From DATEZO01 sp035255485 (GTDB lineage: Bacteria; Pseudomonadota; Gammaproteobacteria; Burkholderiales; Burkholderiaceae_D): a stretch of DNA of 59,306 nt. The DNA lies in contig DATEZO010000220.1 of assembly GCA_035255485.1 (NCBI GenBank), forward strand, positions 1 through 59,306. Reading direction: 5' to 3'. Shown in pieces: positions 1 through 7,442 of this stretch (positions are counted from its first letter, which is position 1; every line of letters starts with the position of its first letter). A program made the translations under genes and the position numbers. The notes under the pieces are model-generated. The model did not search any database and was not told the origin of the DNA. It saw nothing but the letters and a program-made list of their open reading frames with translations.

Positions 1-141
1 TTACGTTAAAAATAGGTGGCTAGCCTTGACGAAGCGTGTGCGTCCGCGTCGGCAGGGTTAAAACCAATTGACAGCACTAAGTATGTAGAACTGTCTGTAG
101 AGTGCTTCTGGACGCGGGTTCGATTCCCGCCGTCTCCACCA
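1..141 (+). ncRNA. ssrA: tmRNA, 3' part (5' end outside the window)
   Basis: This is the 3' portion of transfer-messenger RNA, which rescues stalled ribosomes and tags unfinished proteins for degradation. The T-arm and acceptor end are plain at 110-141: a T-loop GGTTCGATTCC, then the acceptor strand ending in an encoded CCA at 139-141. The upstream GTTAAAACCAATTGACA stretch resembles the last pseudoknot of betaproteobacterial tmRNAs. The tag-encoding part lies before position 1. The ssrA 3' end is a classic integration site, and integrase debris follows directly. Confidence 0.93.
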
Positions 142-169
142 ATTCATGGTCCAATAGGATCCAAAATTA

Positions 170-208
170 GCCATAAATCTTTATAAATCAAAGATTTATG
201 GCTTTTTT
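170..208 (+). terminator. Rho-independent terminator of ssrA
   Basis: A perfect 12-bp stem (170-181 with 191-202) has a 9-nt loop and is followed by six T (203-208). It starts 29 nt after the tmRNA CCA end. The stem is AT-rich but complete, so it is the likely end of the ssrA transcript. Confidence 0.85.
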
Positions 209-334
209 GTTGCCCGACAGGCTCCAGTAAACTCCATTGCAATCCGGCTGTTTTTACAGTAAGTTATCCAGTAATCCCCTCCATGACCGCTTTCCGGCTC
301 GGGAGTTACTGTATTTCTTCCTGGTACGACTGCC

Positions 335-505
335 ATGGCCCGACACCTCATCAAGTCCGACGTCATCCTCCGCACCACCAAGCCCACAGACAAGACCTTA
401 CGCGTCAATGATGGGGATGAGCTTTATCTCTTGATCAGGCCCTCGACCTGGGGTGCGGCCGTGACGGACTTGCTTGTTGATATCTGCAAGCTCAACTCTT
501 CGTAG
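335..505 (+). pseudogene. N-terminal fragment of a tyrosine integrase (DUF4102-type arm-binding domain)
   Basis: A 56-residue frame starts at ATG 335. Residues 14-36 (TTKPTDKTLRVNDGDELYLLI region) match the arm-type DNA-binding N-terminus of P4-like tyrosine integrases, where an 'AKPxDKxYKLxDGxGLYLLV' pattern is usual. Full integrases are about 400 residues and end in a catalytic R-H-R-Y domain. Here homology stops near 440, where the frame runs into the oppositely oriented AlpA-like gene. It lies 194 bp past the tmRNA end, the usual place for the integrase of an ssrA-inserted island. I infer a deletion remnant with no function. Confidence 0.7.
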
Positions 506-654
506 TCCTCGATGTCGATCTGACGGTAGAGGATGCGGCCGCAAAGTTTGAGAAATTTTGGGCCGATCCCCTCGCTGCGCCAGCGTTCGAGACTGGTCTC
601 GCTGACTCGCCAGCGGGCGGCCAGTTGCTTTTGATCCAGGTGCGCGACTTCCAT
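424..654 (-). CDS. AlpA/excisionase-like helix-turn-helix protein
   Basis: A 76-residue protein from ATG 654. The start is chosen by a good Shine-Dalgarno (AAGGAG, 6 nt upstream in mRNA sense); a longer frame reaches 717 but has no such site. Residues 4-45 (LDQKQLAARWRVSETSLERW.. followed by KFLKL.GRILYRQIDIEDYE) are the winged-helix pattern of AlpA/MerR-type excisionase proteins, small DNA-binding regulators that promote prophage or island excision. It overlaps the integrase fragment at its 3' end and lies 84 bp downstream of the Fic gene, so it is probably part of the same ssrA islet. Confidence 0.7.
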   Translation of the reverse strand: MEVAHLDQKQLAARWRVSETSLERWRSEGIGPKFLKLCGRILYRQIDIEDYEELSLQISTSKSVTAAPQVEGLIKR

Positions 655-737
655 CTTGGTCTCCTTGCGAATGAGTTGGCAGGAGCCCATGAACGCGTTG
701 TTTCGCCCACGAGTCAAGTCATGTCTGTGAGAGCGAT

Positions 738-1862
738 TTACTCAGGCATGTCGTTCAATTCGTAGCTGGTGCTACGCCCGCCCGCATCCAATTTCCGCAG
801 CACGCCTCGCGCAAGCAGGTCGTTGATGTCACGAAGCGCCGTGTCCGGTGAACATTTGGCGATTGCGGCCCACTTGCTACTGGTGAGCTTTCCCTCAAAA
901 CCATCGAGCAGCCGGTTGATCAGTTTCACCTGTCGCTCGTTCAGCGGCGTCGTGGCCCATTGCTGCCAGAACCGTGTCTTCGCCAGCACTGCATTGAGTG
1001 TGAGTTGTGCTTGATTGACAGCCCTATTCAAGGTGCCAAGGAACCAGGACAACCACTCGGTAACATCCATCGACCGCTTCTGGGTCCGTTCCAGGATATC
1101 GTAGTAGGCCTTGCACTCCCGCTGGATTTGCGCCGACAAACTGTAAAAGCGCTGCGGGCTGCCATCAGCGCGAGCCAGCAGCAGGTCGCCAACGGCGCGG
1201 GCGATACGACCGTTGCCATCGTCGAACGGGTGCAGCGTGACGAACCACAGATGGCCAAGTCCCGCTTTGATCAGTGGCGGCTCATTTGACGCACCATTGA
1301 GCCAGCCAAGGAAGCGGCTGGTTTCCGTATCCAGACGCTCAGAGGGTGGCGCCTCGAAATGGACCCTCTGGCGGCCGACAGGACCCAACACAACCTGCAT
1401 CGGGCCAGTAGCATCGTCGCGCCAGCCGCCAACCTTGATCTTGGAGAGACCGGAGTAGCCGGTGGGAAACAAGGCGGCATGCCAGCCAAACAACCGCTCC
1501 CGCGACACCGGCGCATGACAGTTAGCGGTGGCATCAAGCACCATCTCGACCACGCCCTCGACGTGGCGATCGACCGGAGCGAGCGCGCCGATGTCTACGC
1601 CCAACCTGCGGGCGATGGACGAGCGCACGGATTCGACGTTGAGCTGCTCACCCTCGATCTCGCTGGTCTTGAGCACGTCCTCGGTCAGTGCTGCCAGGCT
1701 CGCCTGATCGCGCAGGGCCATGCCCACGTCGGCCAGACGGCCCATCAACAATCCCTGGGCGCGACTGACCTCGGCCATGGGGCCAGCCAAAGCCGCCAAG
1801 TCGAAGCGCCAGTTCGGCCAGTCGCTGGCCTGCCAGATGTATTTGTAATCGCCGCTATTCAT
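738..1862 (-). CDS. Fic family protein with DUF4172 N-terminus
   Basis: A 374-residue Fic-domain protein. Fic enzymes usually transfer AMP from ATP to hydroxyl side chains of target proteins. The catalytic motif HPFDDGNGR is intact at 211-219. An inhibitory-helix motif of the (S/T)xxxE(G/N) type is present at 66-71 (TSEIEG), as in class II Fic proteins that carry their own brake. Residues 6-20 (YKYIWQASDWPNW) are typical of the DUF4172 head found on this subgroup, and the C-terminal 80 residues look like a winged helix. No antitoxin partner is needed in class II. It sits in the ssrA islet with AlpA-like and integrase remnants, so it is probably acquired. The substrate is unknown. Confidence 0.88.
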   Translation of the reverse strand: MNSGDYKYIWQASDWPNWRFDLAALAGPMAEVSRAQGLLMGRLADVGMALRDQASLAALTEDVLKTSEIEGEQLNVESVRSSIARRLGVDIGALAPVDRHVEGVVEMVLDATANCHAPVSRERLFGWHAALFPTGYSGLSKIKVGGWRDDATGPMQVVLGPVGRQRVHFEAPPSERLDTETSRFLGWLNGASNEPPLIKAGLGHLWFVTLHPFDDGNGRIARAVGDLLLARADGSPQRFYSLSAQIQRECKAYYDILERTQKRSMDVTEWLSWFLGTLNRAVNQAQLTLNAVLAKTRFWQQWATTPLNERQVKLINRLLDGFEGKLTSSKWAAIAKCSPDTALRDINDLLARGVLRKLDAGGRSTSYELNDMPE

Positions 1863-2423
1863 GCGGAGATTATGGGCCGCAATCTCCGCACGCGCAAGTC
1901 ATTCGCCGCATCCAATGCGGTGAATATGGCGGCCTTTCGCCGCACGGCGGGTCGCCTCACGCCAGAATGGGTGTGAATGGGTGTGTTTTTGGTCGGGCGA
2001 TGGACGCGGGTTCGATGCCGCAAACGAAGTGAACTGGCCCTGGAAAACAGACGAGGTTGAGGGCCATTTCCGGCGACCAATCAAGGCGAAAAACCTGCTT
2101 GAATGTCCGCAGATTCGTCTGTCAACTCCCGCTTTTCGCACTAGTACGCAGTGCTTCGTAACTTGCCAGAACGCCGGTATCGCGTACTTTCAATAGTCGT
2201 TTGGTGCGGGGTACCACCCCACCACCATAACAAACCCCCAACCGATGCGTATGACTGCTTTGAAACCGAAAATTGACGTGTGTCGGACCAGTAGTGGGCC
2301 CCGGACAGCATGCTGCAACAAGCAAAATGGATATTCCTCGACGAGTAATGCAAAGATGGGGCTTGTGTGATGATGTGTTTTTTATGGATTTTCAATTCTC
2401 AGTAAAGTCCATGCAATATTACC
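1863..2423. other. Non-coding gap at the right end of the ssrA islet
   Basis: I see no convincing gene here. The stretch holds the partial ssrA copy at 2002-2016 and unremarkable sequence up to the Fur-controlled promoter. Short frames on both strands lack recognisable motifs and ribosome-binding sites. Confidence 0.6.
2002..2016 (+). repeat. 15-bp copy of the ssrA T-arm, possible remnant of the distal attachment site
   Basis: GGACGCGGGTTCGAT is identical to ssrA positions 110-124; the match is lost after 2016 (GCCGC instead of TCCCGCC). Islands inserted in ssrA duplicate its 3' end at their far border, so this could mark the right end of a 1.9-kb islet holding the integrase fragment, AlpA-like gene and Fic gene. 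The match covers the T-arm rather than the terminal CCA, so the assignment is tentative. Confidence 0.45.
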
Positions 2424-2479
2424 TTTACATTAGAAATGAGAATCGTTATTATCGAAATTATTGATAACGATTCTCATTT
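2424..2479 (+). promoter_or_regulatory. Sigma70 promoter overlapped by a Fur-box inverted repeat
   Basis: A -35 TTTACA (2424-2429) and a -10 TATTAT (2447-2452) are 17 nt apart. A perfect 16-bp inverted repeat, AAATGAGAATCGTTAT (2434-2449) and its complement (2464-2479), spans the -10 and the start site; each arm contains the GAGAAT..TTAT core of Fur sites. Bound Fur-Fe2+ would block RNA polymerase, so the operon should open under iron starvation. The repeat ends 6 nt before the first ATG, leaving no room for a normal Shine-Dalgarno. Confidence 0.85.
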
Positions 2480-2485
2480 GTGTCC

Positions 2486-2812
2486 ATGAACCCTTCACGC
2501 TTCCTTCTCGCACTTCTCGCTATATTTCCCCTTCTTGCGGCTGCAGCTGACCCCGAGGTCAGACTGGTCATCAAGGATCATCGCTTTATCCCCGCAGAAA
2601 TTAAGATTCCGGCAGGCCAGAAGGTGAAACTTATCGTCGACAATCAAGATACGACCCCCGAAGAGTTCGAAAGCCATGACCTGAACCGGGAAAAAGTGAT
2701 TGCCGGTCATGCAAAGGCAAGCATTTATATTGGCCCGCTCAAGGCAGGTCAATATTCTTTCATCGGTGAATTCAATGAAGCCACGGCCAAAGGCGTGGTC
2801 ATTGCGGAGTAA
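2486..2812 (+). CDS. Periplasmic cupredoxin-domain protein of an FTR1 iron-uptake system
   Basis: A 108-residue protein with a signal peptide (MNPSRFLLALLAIFPLLAAAA, cut before DPEVRL) and a single cupredoxin-fold domain. Residues around 56-66 (TPEEFESHDLNRE) and 92-103 (GEFNEATAKGVV) are typical of FtrB-like partners of FTR1 permeases, thought to handle or oxidise Fe2+ before uptake. The classic Cys copper ligand is absent, which is normal for this subfamily. The permease starts 6 nt downstream. A GTG at 2480 is an alternative start. The Fur-regulated promoter sits directly in front. Confidence 0.85.
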   Translation: MNPSRFLLALLAIFPLLAAAADPEVRLVIKDHRFIPAEIKIPAGQKVKLIVDNQDTTPEEFESHDLNREKVIAGHAKASIYIGPLKAGQYSFIGEFNEATAKGVVIAE

Positions 2813-2818
2813 TACCTC

Positions 2819-3655
2819 ATGTTTGGTGCCGCCCTTATTGTTTTTCGCGAATCGCTCGAAGCCGCGCTGCTGATTGGCATCATTGCCGCTGCGACCTCCG
2901 GCTTGCCGCACCGTAATCGCTGGCTGGGCCTGGGCATGGCGGGCGGATTTCTCGGTTCGCTGGTCGTGGCCTGGCTGACCGAATCGATTGCCACCCTGTT
3001 TGGCGGCAATGGCCAGGAAATCTTCAAGGCTACCGTGCTTGGCGTGGCCGTCGTCATGATTGGTTGGCACAACCTCTGGATGGCGCAGCACGGCAAGGAA
3101 ACGGCCATGCGGGCCAAAGGGGTGGGCAATGCCATTCGCAGCGGCCAGCAAGAGTTATCCGCCATTGCGATTGCCATTGCCTTGACCGTGCTGCGCGAAG
3201 GTTCGGAAGCCGCGCTGTTCTTGCAAGGCATGCTGGCCAGCACGCCAGGCAGCGCCGACGCCGTGCTGCTGGGCGGCTTGCTGGGGTTGTCGGCCGGATC
3301 GGCGCTGGGACTGGTGACATACATGGGCTTGTTGCGGATTCCCCTGCGCCGCTTTTTTTCCGTTACCGGCACGCTGCTGTTGCTGCTGGCCGCCGGCCTG
3401 GCCGGCCAGATGGCGAAATTCCTGATCCAGGCAGACTTGCTGCCGGCGCTGGCGAGCCCGCTGTGGGATAGCTCCTGGCTGCTGTCGGTCCAGTCCTGGC
3501 CGGGCGCGGCCCTGTCCATGCTATTTGGCTATGAAGACAAGCCCACCGGCATGCAAGTCCTGTTTTATGGCATCACGCTGGCCGTGCTCACGGCAAGCGC
3601 CTCGTGGGTGCATCGCCATGCGCCCGCGCCTTCTCCCACTTTGAAGTCAGCATGA
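2819..3655 (+). CDS. FTR1 family iron permease
   Basis: A 278-residue inner-membrane protein with about seven hydrophobic segments. The two REXXE iron-binding motifs of the FTR1/EfeU family are present: RESLE at 10-14 and REGSE at 126-130. It imports iron, probably as Fe3+ after oxidation at the periplasmic face. It lies between the cupredoxin gene and the barrel gene; its stop overlaps the next start (ATGA). The P19 protein and the polyferredoxin (FtrA, FtrD) seen in four-gene Ftr systems are absent. Confidence 0.92.
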   Translation: MFGAALIVFRESLEAALLIGIIAAATSGLPHRNRWLGLGMAGGFLGSLVVAWLTESIATLFGGNGQEIFKATVLGVAVVMIGWHNLWMAQHGKETAMRAKGVGNAIRSGQQELSAIAIAIALTVLREGSEAALFLQGMLASTPGSADAVLLGGLLGLSAGSALGLVTYMGLLRIPLRRFFSVTGTLLLLLAAGLAGQMAKFLIQADLLPALASPLWDSSWLLSVQSWPGAALSMLFGYEDKPTGMQVLFYGITLAVLTASASWVHRHAPAPSPTLKSA

Positions 3656-4407
3656 AAATAATGATGAAACCCTTCGGCGCTGCGGGCGCCGTGATGATGG
3701 CCGCCTTGTCGATGTCCCATGCCACAGCAGGTCCGGCCGATTACGTCTACACACCCACCGTCGAATACGGAGAGCGGGAAATCGACTTTAAGGCCGGCAC
3801 TATCACGCCGTCTGGAGACCCAAGGGAAAGTGCTGCTTCACTCGGCTTTGGCTATGGCGCCACGGAATACTGGTTCACCGAGCTGTATGTGAAGTACAAA
3901 CGGGAAAACAGCAATGGCAATGGCACGGCATTCGATGCCTTTGAATGGGAAAACAAGCTCCAACTTACCGAGCCGGGGCAGTACCTGGTGGATATCGGCT
4001 TCATCACCGAAATCGAGCGTCCGCAGGACCGTACCGAAGGGTATGAAGTCAAATTCGGACCGCTGTTCCAGAAGGAGTTTGGCAAGACGCAGTTAAACCT
4101 GAACCTGCTCTTCGAGCGCAATTATCGGGCGGCAGAATCGAATCCAATGCGTCTAGGCTATCAATGGCAAGCCAAGTATCGCTGGAAGCAGGAACTTGAA
4201 TTTGGCGCCCAAGGTTTTGGAGACGTCGGCAAGTGGAACCACTTTGCGCCACGGGCGGAGCAGTCCCATCTCCTGGGCCCTGCCGTGTTTGGCAAAATTG
4301 CGGTTGGCGAGCACCACGCCATCAGGTACAACGCCGCCTATCTTGTCGATTCGGGTGACGCGAAGCATAGCAAGACGTTGCGCACTCAGGTTGAGTACGA
4401 ATTCTAA
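3652..4407 (+). CDS. Outer-membrane beta-barrel protein of the iron operon
   Basis: A 251-residue protein with a signal peptide (cut near SHATAG). It shows alternating beta-strand patterns through the length and ends in a terminal aromatic (VEYEF), the usual outer-membrane barrel signature. The start at 3652 overlaps the permease stop by 4 nt, so the three genes are translationally linked. There is no TonB box or plug domain, and at about 250 residues it is far smaller than a TonB receptor. Context suggests a porin-like entry path or assembly role for iron, but this is inference; the family itself is uncharacterised to me. Confidence 0.7.
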   Translation: MKIMMKPFGAAGAVMMAALSMSHATAGPADYVYTPTVEYGEREIDFKAGTITPSGDPRESAASLGFGYGATEYWFTELYVKYKRENSNGNGTAFDAFEWENKLQLTEPGQYLVDIGFITEIERPQDRTEGYEVKFGPLFQKEFGKTQLNLNLLFERNYRAAESNPMRLGYQWQAKYRWKQELEFGAQGFGDVGKWNHFAPRAEQSHLLGPAVFGKIAVGEHHAIRYNAAYLVDSGDAKHSKTLRTQVEYEF

Positions 4408-4487
4408 ACGCGTGCCACTGCACCGAGCATGGCGGCAAGCTGCAAACGTCATCTTCGGATAGGTGGAGGAGTCCGGCTTGTGCGATG

Positions 4488-4512
4488 CCCATGACCATTC
4501 GCTGGTCATGGG
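4488..4512 (+). terminator. Hairpin after the iron operon
   Basis: A perfect 10-bp stem (4488-4497 with 4503-4512) with a 5-nt loop lies 80 nt after the barrel gene. No T-run follows, so it could be a 3'-end stabiliser rather than a true terminator. Confidence 0.35.
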
Positions 4513-4634
4513 TGCCGCATTCGAAGACGAATCCATCCAAAAAATCAAGCAGCCGAGCGGCAGCGCTGTTTGATGCGGCAGATCAGATACGACATTCCAA
4601 TTACGCGCAGCATTGCATATTCAAGTCAAAAACC

Positions 4635-4705
4635 GGGAGTATAGGCAAATATATAGAGTCATGCGCAATAACTTTGCGGGGCTTTAAAAATACACTAACC
4701 AGTAT
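4635..4705 (+). repeat. 71-bp intergenic element, copy A
   Basis: It starts with GGGAGTAT (4635-4642), has CGCAAT at 4664-4669 (element positions 30-35) and ends with ATAC-N8-GTAT (4690-4705) inside AAAAATACACTAACCAGTAT. The same parts at the same spacing occur at 21999-22068, 38351-38421 and, on the minus strand, 53458-53528. This copy lies between the convergent iron operon and DUF4404 gene. AT-rich. Function unknown. Confidence 0.8.
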
Positions 4706-4755
4706 GTAGGCCATCTGCAGCATGCCCTGATGCCGCAGAATTGCATGATTCTTGC

Positions 4756-5025
4756 CTAAATCCCCATGTTCGCAAGCATATCAGCGACTTCCCGCAGCGC
4801 CGGTTCGACATGCGGATGCTGAATTGCCAGTTTCGCAGAGATGGCCTGGGCACGCTCCACCAGGCCCGCTTTCCTTTCCGCATCATGTCCGTTCTGTTCC
4901 AGCAATTGCTGGATATCACGATCCAGCGTCTGCAACAGATCCTTCAATTCCGGATCAACGCTATTTGTCGATAACAAATTTTCATGCACCGCTTTCAGCG
5001 TGTTCTTCAGACTGTTCGTATCCAT
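4756..5025 (-). CDS. DUF4404 family protein
   Basis: An 89-residue soluble protein. Its helical heptad-like pattern (LKNTLKAVHENL.., LQTLDRDIQQLLEQ) and the C-terminal HPHVEPALREVADMLANMGI are hallmarks of DUF4404, a family without known function. The start at 5025 is preferred over one at 5037 because a GGGATGG stretch lies 8 nt upstream of the former. No sigma54 site is visible upstream, unlike the neighbouring small genes. A short palindrome (CCTGGA-ca-TCCAGG) lies in its leader region. Confidence 0.75.
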   Translation of the reverse strand: MDTNSLKNTLKAVHENLLSTNSVDPELKDLLQTLDRDIQQLLEQNGHDAERKAGLVERAQAISAKLAIQHPHVEPALREVADMLANMGI

Positions 5026-5327
5026 AAGTGTGACCATCCCTATATCAATATCCTAATTGGATAATTGTTGCACATTTGCTGACCTGGACATCCAGGCCTC
5101 GGTAATTTTTGCGTCGGTTACATGAGCTTACGCCAAAATGAAAAATGGAAACGCACAAATTACCACGCAAAGCACAAAAGCTTGCGCAGGCGCTAATACC
5201 AGAAAACCACGAATGAGAAAATCAACCGGGTTCATACCAGTTTTTCAATGAAGACTGGTATTGGATGCAATTGGATCAAGGCGTGTGATATCGATGCAAT
5301 TTCACACCGGAAATAGCAATTATCTGT

Positions 5328-5342
5328 TGGCACAAGTTTTGC
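5328..5342 (+). promoter_or_regulatory. Sigma54 (-24/-12) promoter for DUF1328/DUF883 genes
   Basis: TGGCACaagttTTGC: the GG and GC pairs are exactly 12 nt apart, matching the RpoN consensus. The predicted start is near 5354, 26 nt before the DUF1328 ATG. In the 5026-5327 gap upstream, an 8-bp inverted repeat ATACCAGT/ACTGGTAT (5234-5241, 5254-5261) lies about 70 nt before the -24 box, a plausible activator site; nothing else is evident there. Confidence 0.85.
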
Positions 5343-5379
5343 AACTATCACAATGTCTTCTTTAAGAAAAGGAATACAT

Positions 5380-5541
5380 ATGCTTCAGTATGCCGCCATA
5401 TTTTTTGTGATTGCAATCATTGCCGCAGTATTTGGCTTTACCGGCATTGCCGCCGGCGCAGCTTCGATTGCAAAAATTCTGTTCCTTGTCTTTATCGTCA
5501 TTGCCGTAATCAGCCTGATCATGGGTTTGATAAAACGCTAA
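5380..5541 (+). CDS. DUF1328 small membrane protein
   Basis: A 53-residue, two-helix inner-membrane protein of the YtjA/DUF1328 type (MLQYAAIFFVIAIIAAVFGF, then KILFLVFIVIAVISLIMGLI). Function unknown; members are often stress-induced. The ATG at 5380 follows AAAAGGA at normal spacing; an upstream in-frame ATG at 5353 coincides with the predicted transcription start and is unlikely. DUF883 follows 55 nt downstream and is probably cotranscribed. Confidence 0.85.
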   Translation: MLQYAAIFFVIAIIAAVFGFTGIAAGAASIAKILFLVFIVIAVISLIMGLIKR

Positions 5542-5596
5542 ATGGCATAGAAGAGAATTTTTTGTTGCTTAATACGATGTTGTAAAGGAGATCTAC

Positions 5597-5998
5597 ATGA
5601 GTGCAAATTTTCCATCCGGGACAACAGAAAATGGCGCAGATAAATCTGGCCTCACCGGCACTGCAAACCGTTCGAGTTACGAGGAAGCGAAAGGCACCGT
5701 CAAACAGGGGGCTGCCACGATAAGAAAGGATCTGGGCGACCTGAAGGATGGGCTGGAAACATTGCTGTCGCGTGCATCGGACCTGTCGGACACGGCATTG
5801 AAGGAAGAATACGGAAAGATAATAGCGAAGTACGGCTCATTGCGGTATGCGGCGAAAGGCATGGCAGCGGAGGCAGGACGCCAGCTCAATCAGGGTGTTG
5901 ACCTGACAAGTGATTACGTGAAAGACCGGCCATTGCAATCCGTTGCGATTGCCGCCGGCGTTGGACTGATACTCGGTGTGTTGATGGGGCGGCACTGA
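5597..5998 (+). CDS. DUF883 (ElaB/YqjD-like) membrane-anchored protein
   Basis: A 133-residue protein with a disordered head, a long amphipathic helical region (about 30-105) and one C-terminal membrane helix ending in GVLMGRH, the DUF883 tail-anchor pattern. Relatives ElaB and YqjD in enterobacteria bind ribosomes at the membrane in stationary phase; a similar role here is inference. Start is ATG 5597 with AAAGGAG 7 nt upstream. It probably shares the sigma54 promoter at 5328. Confidence 0.85.
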   Translation: MSANFPSGTTENGADKSGLTGTANRSSYEEAKGTVKQGAATIRKDLGDLKDGLETLLSRASDLSDTALKEEYGKIIAKYGSLRYAAKGMAAEAGRQLNQGVDLTSDYVKDRPLQSVAIAAGVGLILGVLMGRH

Positions 5999-6144
5999 TT
6001 AATGAAGATTGGCAGATCCATGCAGGCTGTTTGCAAGATGCTCGATGATGGCAATTCGCGCAGACATTTTCGGTTCCTCCGGGCTGGCCCGGCACACATT
6101 TTTTCGGAATCAGTGGCCATGTGGGAAAAATCCATGTCGCACCA

Positions 6145-6159
6145 AGGCATGGCCATTGC
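6145..6159 (+). promoter_or_regulatory. Sigma54 promoter for the entericidin-like lipoprotein
   Basis: AGGCATggccaTTGC has the exact 12-nt GG to GC spacing and one mismatch (A for T) to the core. The predicted start near 6171 lies 47 nt before the ATG at 6218. Confidence 0.65.
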
Positions 6160-6217
6160 AATAAAAAACAAAAGCTCTATCCGTGTTTTACGTCAACCTG
6201 AACTGAAAGGAAAAATC

Positions 6218-6385
6218 ATGCAAAAAATCATTGCCATATTGAGCGTGCTGATGGTCACATTGGGAGCAAGTGCTTGCAATACGATGAAAGGCGTCGGCAA
6301 GGACGTGGAACGCGGCGGCGAAAAAATGCAAGGCGCAGCGCAAAACGCCCAGGATAAAGATACCTCCCAAGGAAGCTCAAAATAG
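6218..6385 (+). CDS. Entericidin-like small lipoprotein
   Basis: A 55-residue protein. The lipoprotein signal peptide ends in the lipobox GASAC (Cys20), followed by the NTMKGVGKDVERGGEKMQGAA pattern of the entericidin EcnA/B family. Entericidins are small cell-envelope lipoproteins tied to stationary-phase stress. Start is ATG 6218 with AAAGGA 6 nt upstream; the longer frame upstream has no ribosome-binding site. A sigma54 promoter lies upstream. Confidence 0.85.
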   Translation: MQKIIAILSVLMVTLGASACNTMKGVGKDVERGGEKMQGAAQNAQDKDTSQGSSK

Positions 6386-6402
6386 AGCCGAACGGGGCCG
6401 AA

Positions 6403-6444
6403 CTGGTACGCGTGAATCAACGCACTACCAGCTTCGCCTTTTTT
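6403..6444 (+). terminator. Probable terminator after the lipoprotein gene
   Basis: An imperfect stem (CTGGTAcGCGT with ACGCacTACCAG) is followed by a T-run (TTTTTTG). It lies between this gene and the convergent 6474-7115 gene. A second T-rich run near 6467 could serve the other strand. Confidence 0.45.
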
Positions 6445-6473
6445 GCTTGCTTCCGACGCTTGGGCTTTTTTTA

Positions 6474-7115
6474 TTAGTGCGAGCCGCTTTCCGTGTCCCT
6501 GGGCAGGTCGCCCTTTGAATGCGTGTCGGCATCATTGGGCGTGCCGCTGCTGCCGCTTGAGGTCGGTTGCGGCTCGGCCGAATCGGCGACCTGTTGCGGC
6601 CAAAGCATTACAAGTGCTGCATGCGCATGCCGTTTCGCTTGCACACGCGCTGTCTTGTTCAGTGTATAGCCAGCAGCTTCTGCACTAATCCGATAAACGC
6701 CACTCTTCGGAAAATTGATCAGCATGATCGGCGCATCGCAGGTTGTCTGCAGCAGTGCGTTTCCTTTTGCATCCTTGATATTAACGTCCACATCCGCCAG
6801 ATAATTGCCGCGTCGCGTTGCAAAAGTCAGCATCATGTCGTAATTCCGCGCAGTCTGCTTTATTTGCGTCGACTCACTCTCGCCCACGCCTCCGCACAGG
6901 TAAGTGAAACCATTTTCGGTTTTGGCTTCCATCCCGGCTGTCGGCATGGAGCTCTGGTCTTCTGTTGCCTGATATTGATCTTGCCCGGATTGCGTTGCAG
7001 CATCAATTTGTTTGCGCATTGGACTGTTGTCCTGCGCGAGGGTAGGTAGTAATTGCGCCATCATCAGCGATGAGCCAAAACCAATGATGGCCAGTAATCG
7101 GTATTGAGCTTTCAT
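6474..7115 (-). CDS. Secreted protein of unknown family
   Basis: A 213-residue protein with a cleavable signal peptide (to about residue 28, TLAQ|DNS). The middle third (about 75-165) reads like a beta-sandwich: YLCGGVGESE, then MLTFATRRGNYLADVDVNIKDAKGN, then YRISAEAAGYTLNKTARV, resembling carboxypeptidase-regulatory-like folds. Two Cys (in YLCGG and QTTCDAP) could pair. The C-terminal 40 residues are low-complexity Ser/Gly/Asp. I do not recognise the family. It has its own sigma54 promoter and is divergent from the peptidase-ligase operon. Confidence 0.75.
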   Translation of the reverse strand: MKAQYRLLAIIGFGSSLMMAQLLPTLAQDNSPMRKQIDAATQSGQDQYQATEDQSSMPTAGMEAKTENGFTYLCGGVGESESTQIKQTARNYDMMLTFATRRGNYLADVDVNIKDAKGNALLQTTCDAPIMLINFPKSGVYRISAEAAGYTLNKTARVQAKRHAHAALVMLWPQQVADSAEPQPTSSGSSGTPNDADTHSKGDLPRDTESGSH

Positions 7116-7191
7116 TTCTGCATCTCCTCAAGAAGAAAAATTCTATTTTTCACGCAACGGCTCGCTCCCAAATTCTGAGCTTGTAAAAGAT

Positions 7192-7206
7192 GCAGATTTT
7201 GTGCCT
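7192..7206 (-). promoter_or_regulatory. Sigma54 promoter for the secreted-protein gene
   Basis: Read on the minus strand: AGGCACaaaatCTGC, with 12-nt GG to GC spacing. The predicted start near 7180 leaves a leader of about 65 nt before the ATG at 7115. It is divergent from the plus-strand site at 7330. Confidence 0.65.
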
Positions 7207-7329
7207 GCATAAAGAAGGAATCTTTATTCCATGCGATGGTCTATATCGGCAACTCTTCAGTTGCCGCGTGCCATTGCCTGCCCACCGACAATCATCTTCC
7301 TTCAAGGGCTTGCGGCAAGGGTGAAGAGC

Positions 7330-7344
7330 TGGCATCAATCCTGC
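7330..7344 (+). promoter_or_regulatory. Sigma54 promoter for the peptidase/ATP-grasp operon
   Basis: TGGCATcaatcCTGC with exact 12-nt spacing. The predicted start near 7356 lies 87 nt before the GTG start at 7443. The gap 7207-7329 also holds a small 6-bp hairpin (7248-7265) and nothing else I can support. Confidence 0.75.
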
Positions 7345-7442
7345 AGTCAATCGGGCATGTCCATTTCGAGTGAGCGTCTTTTGACTCCAGCCATTTTTTT
7401 ATCGCCCCTCGCAGCAGCGTTTTCCAGGAGAAATGAATTACC

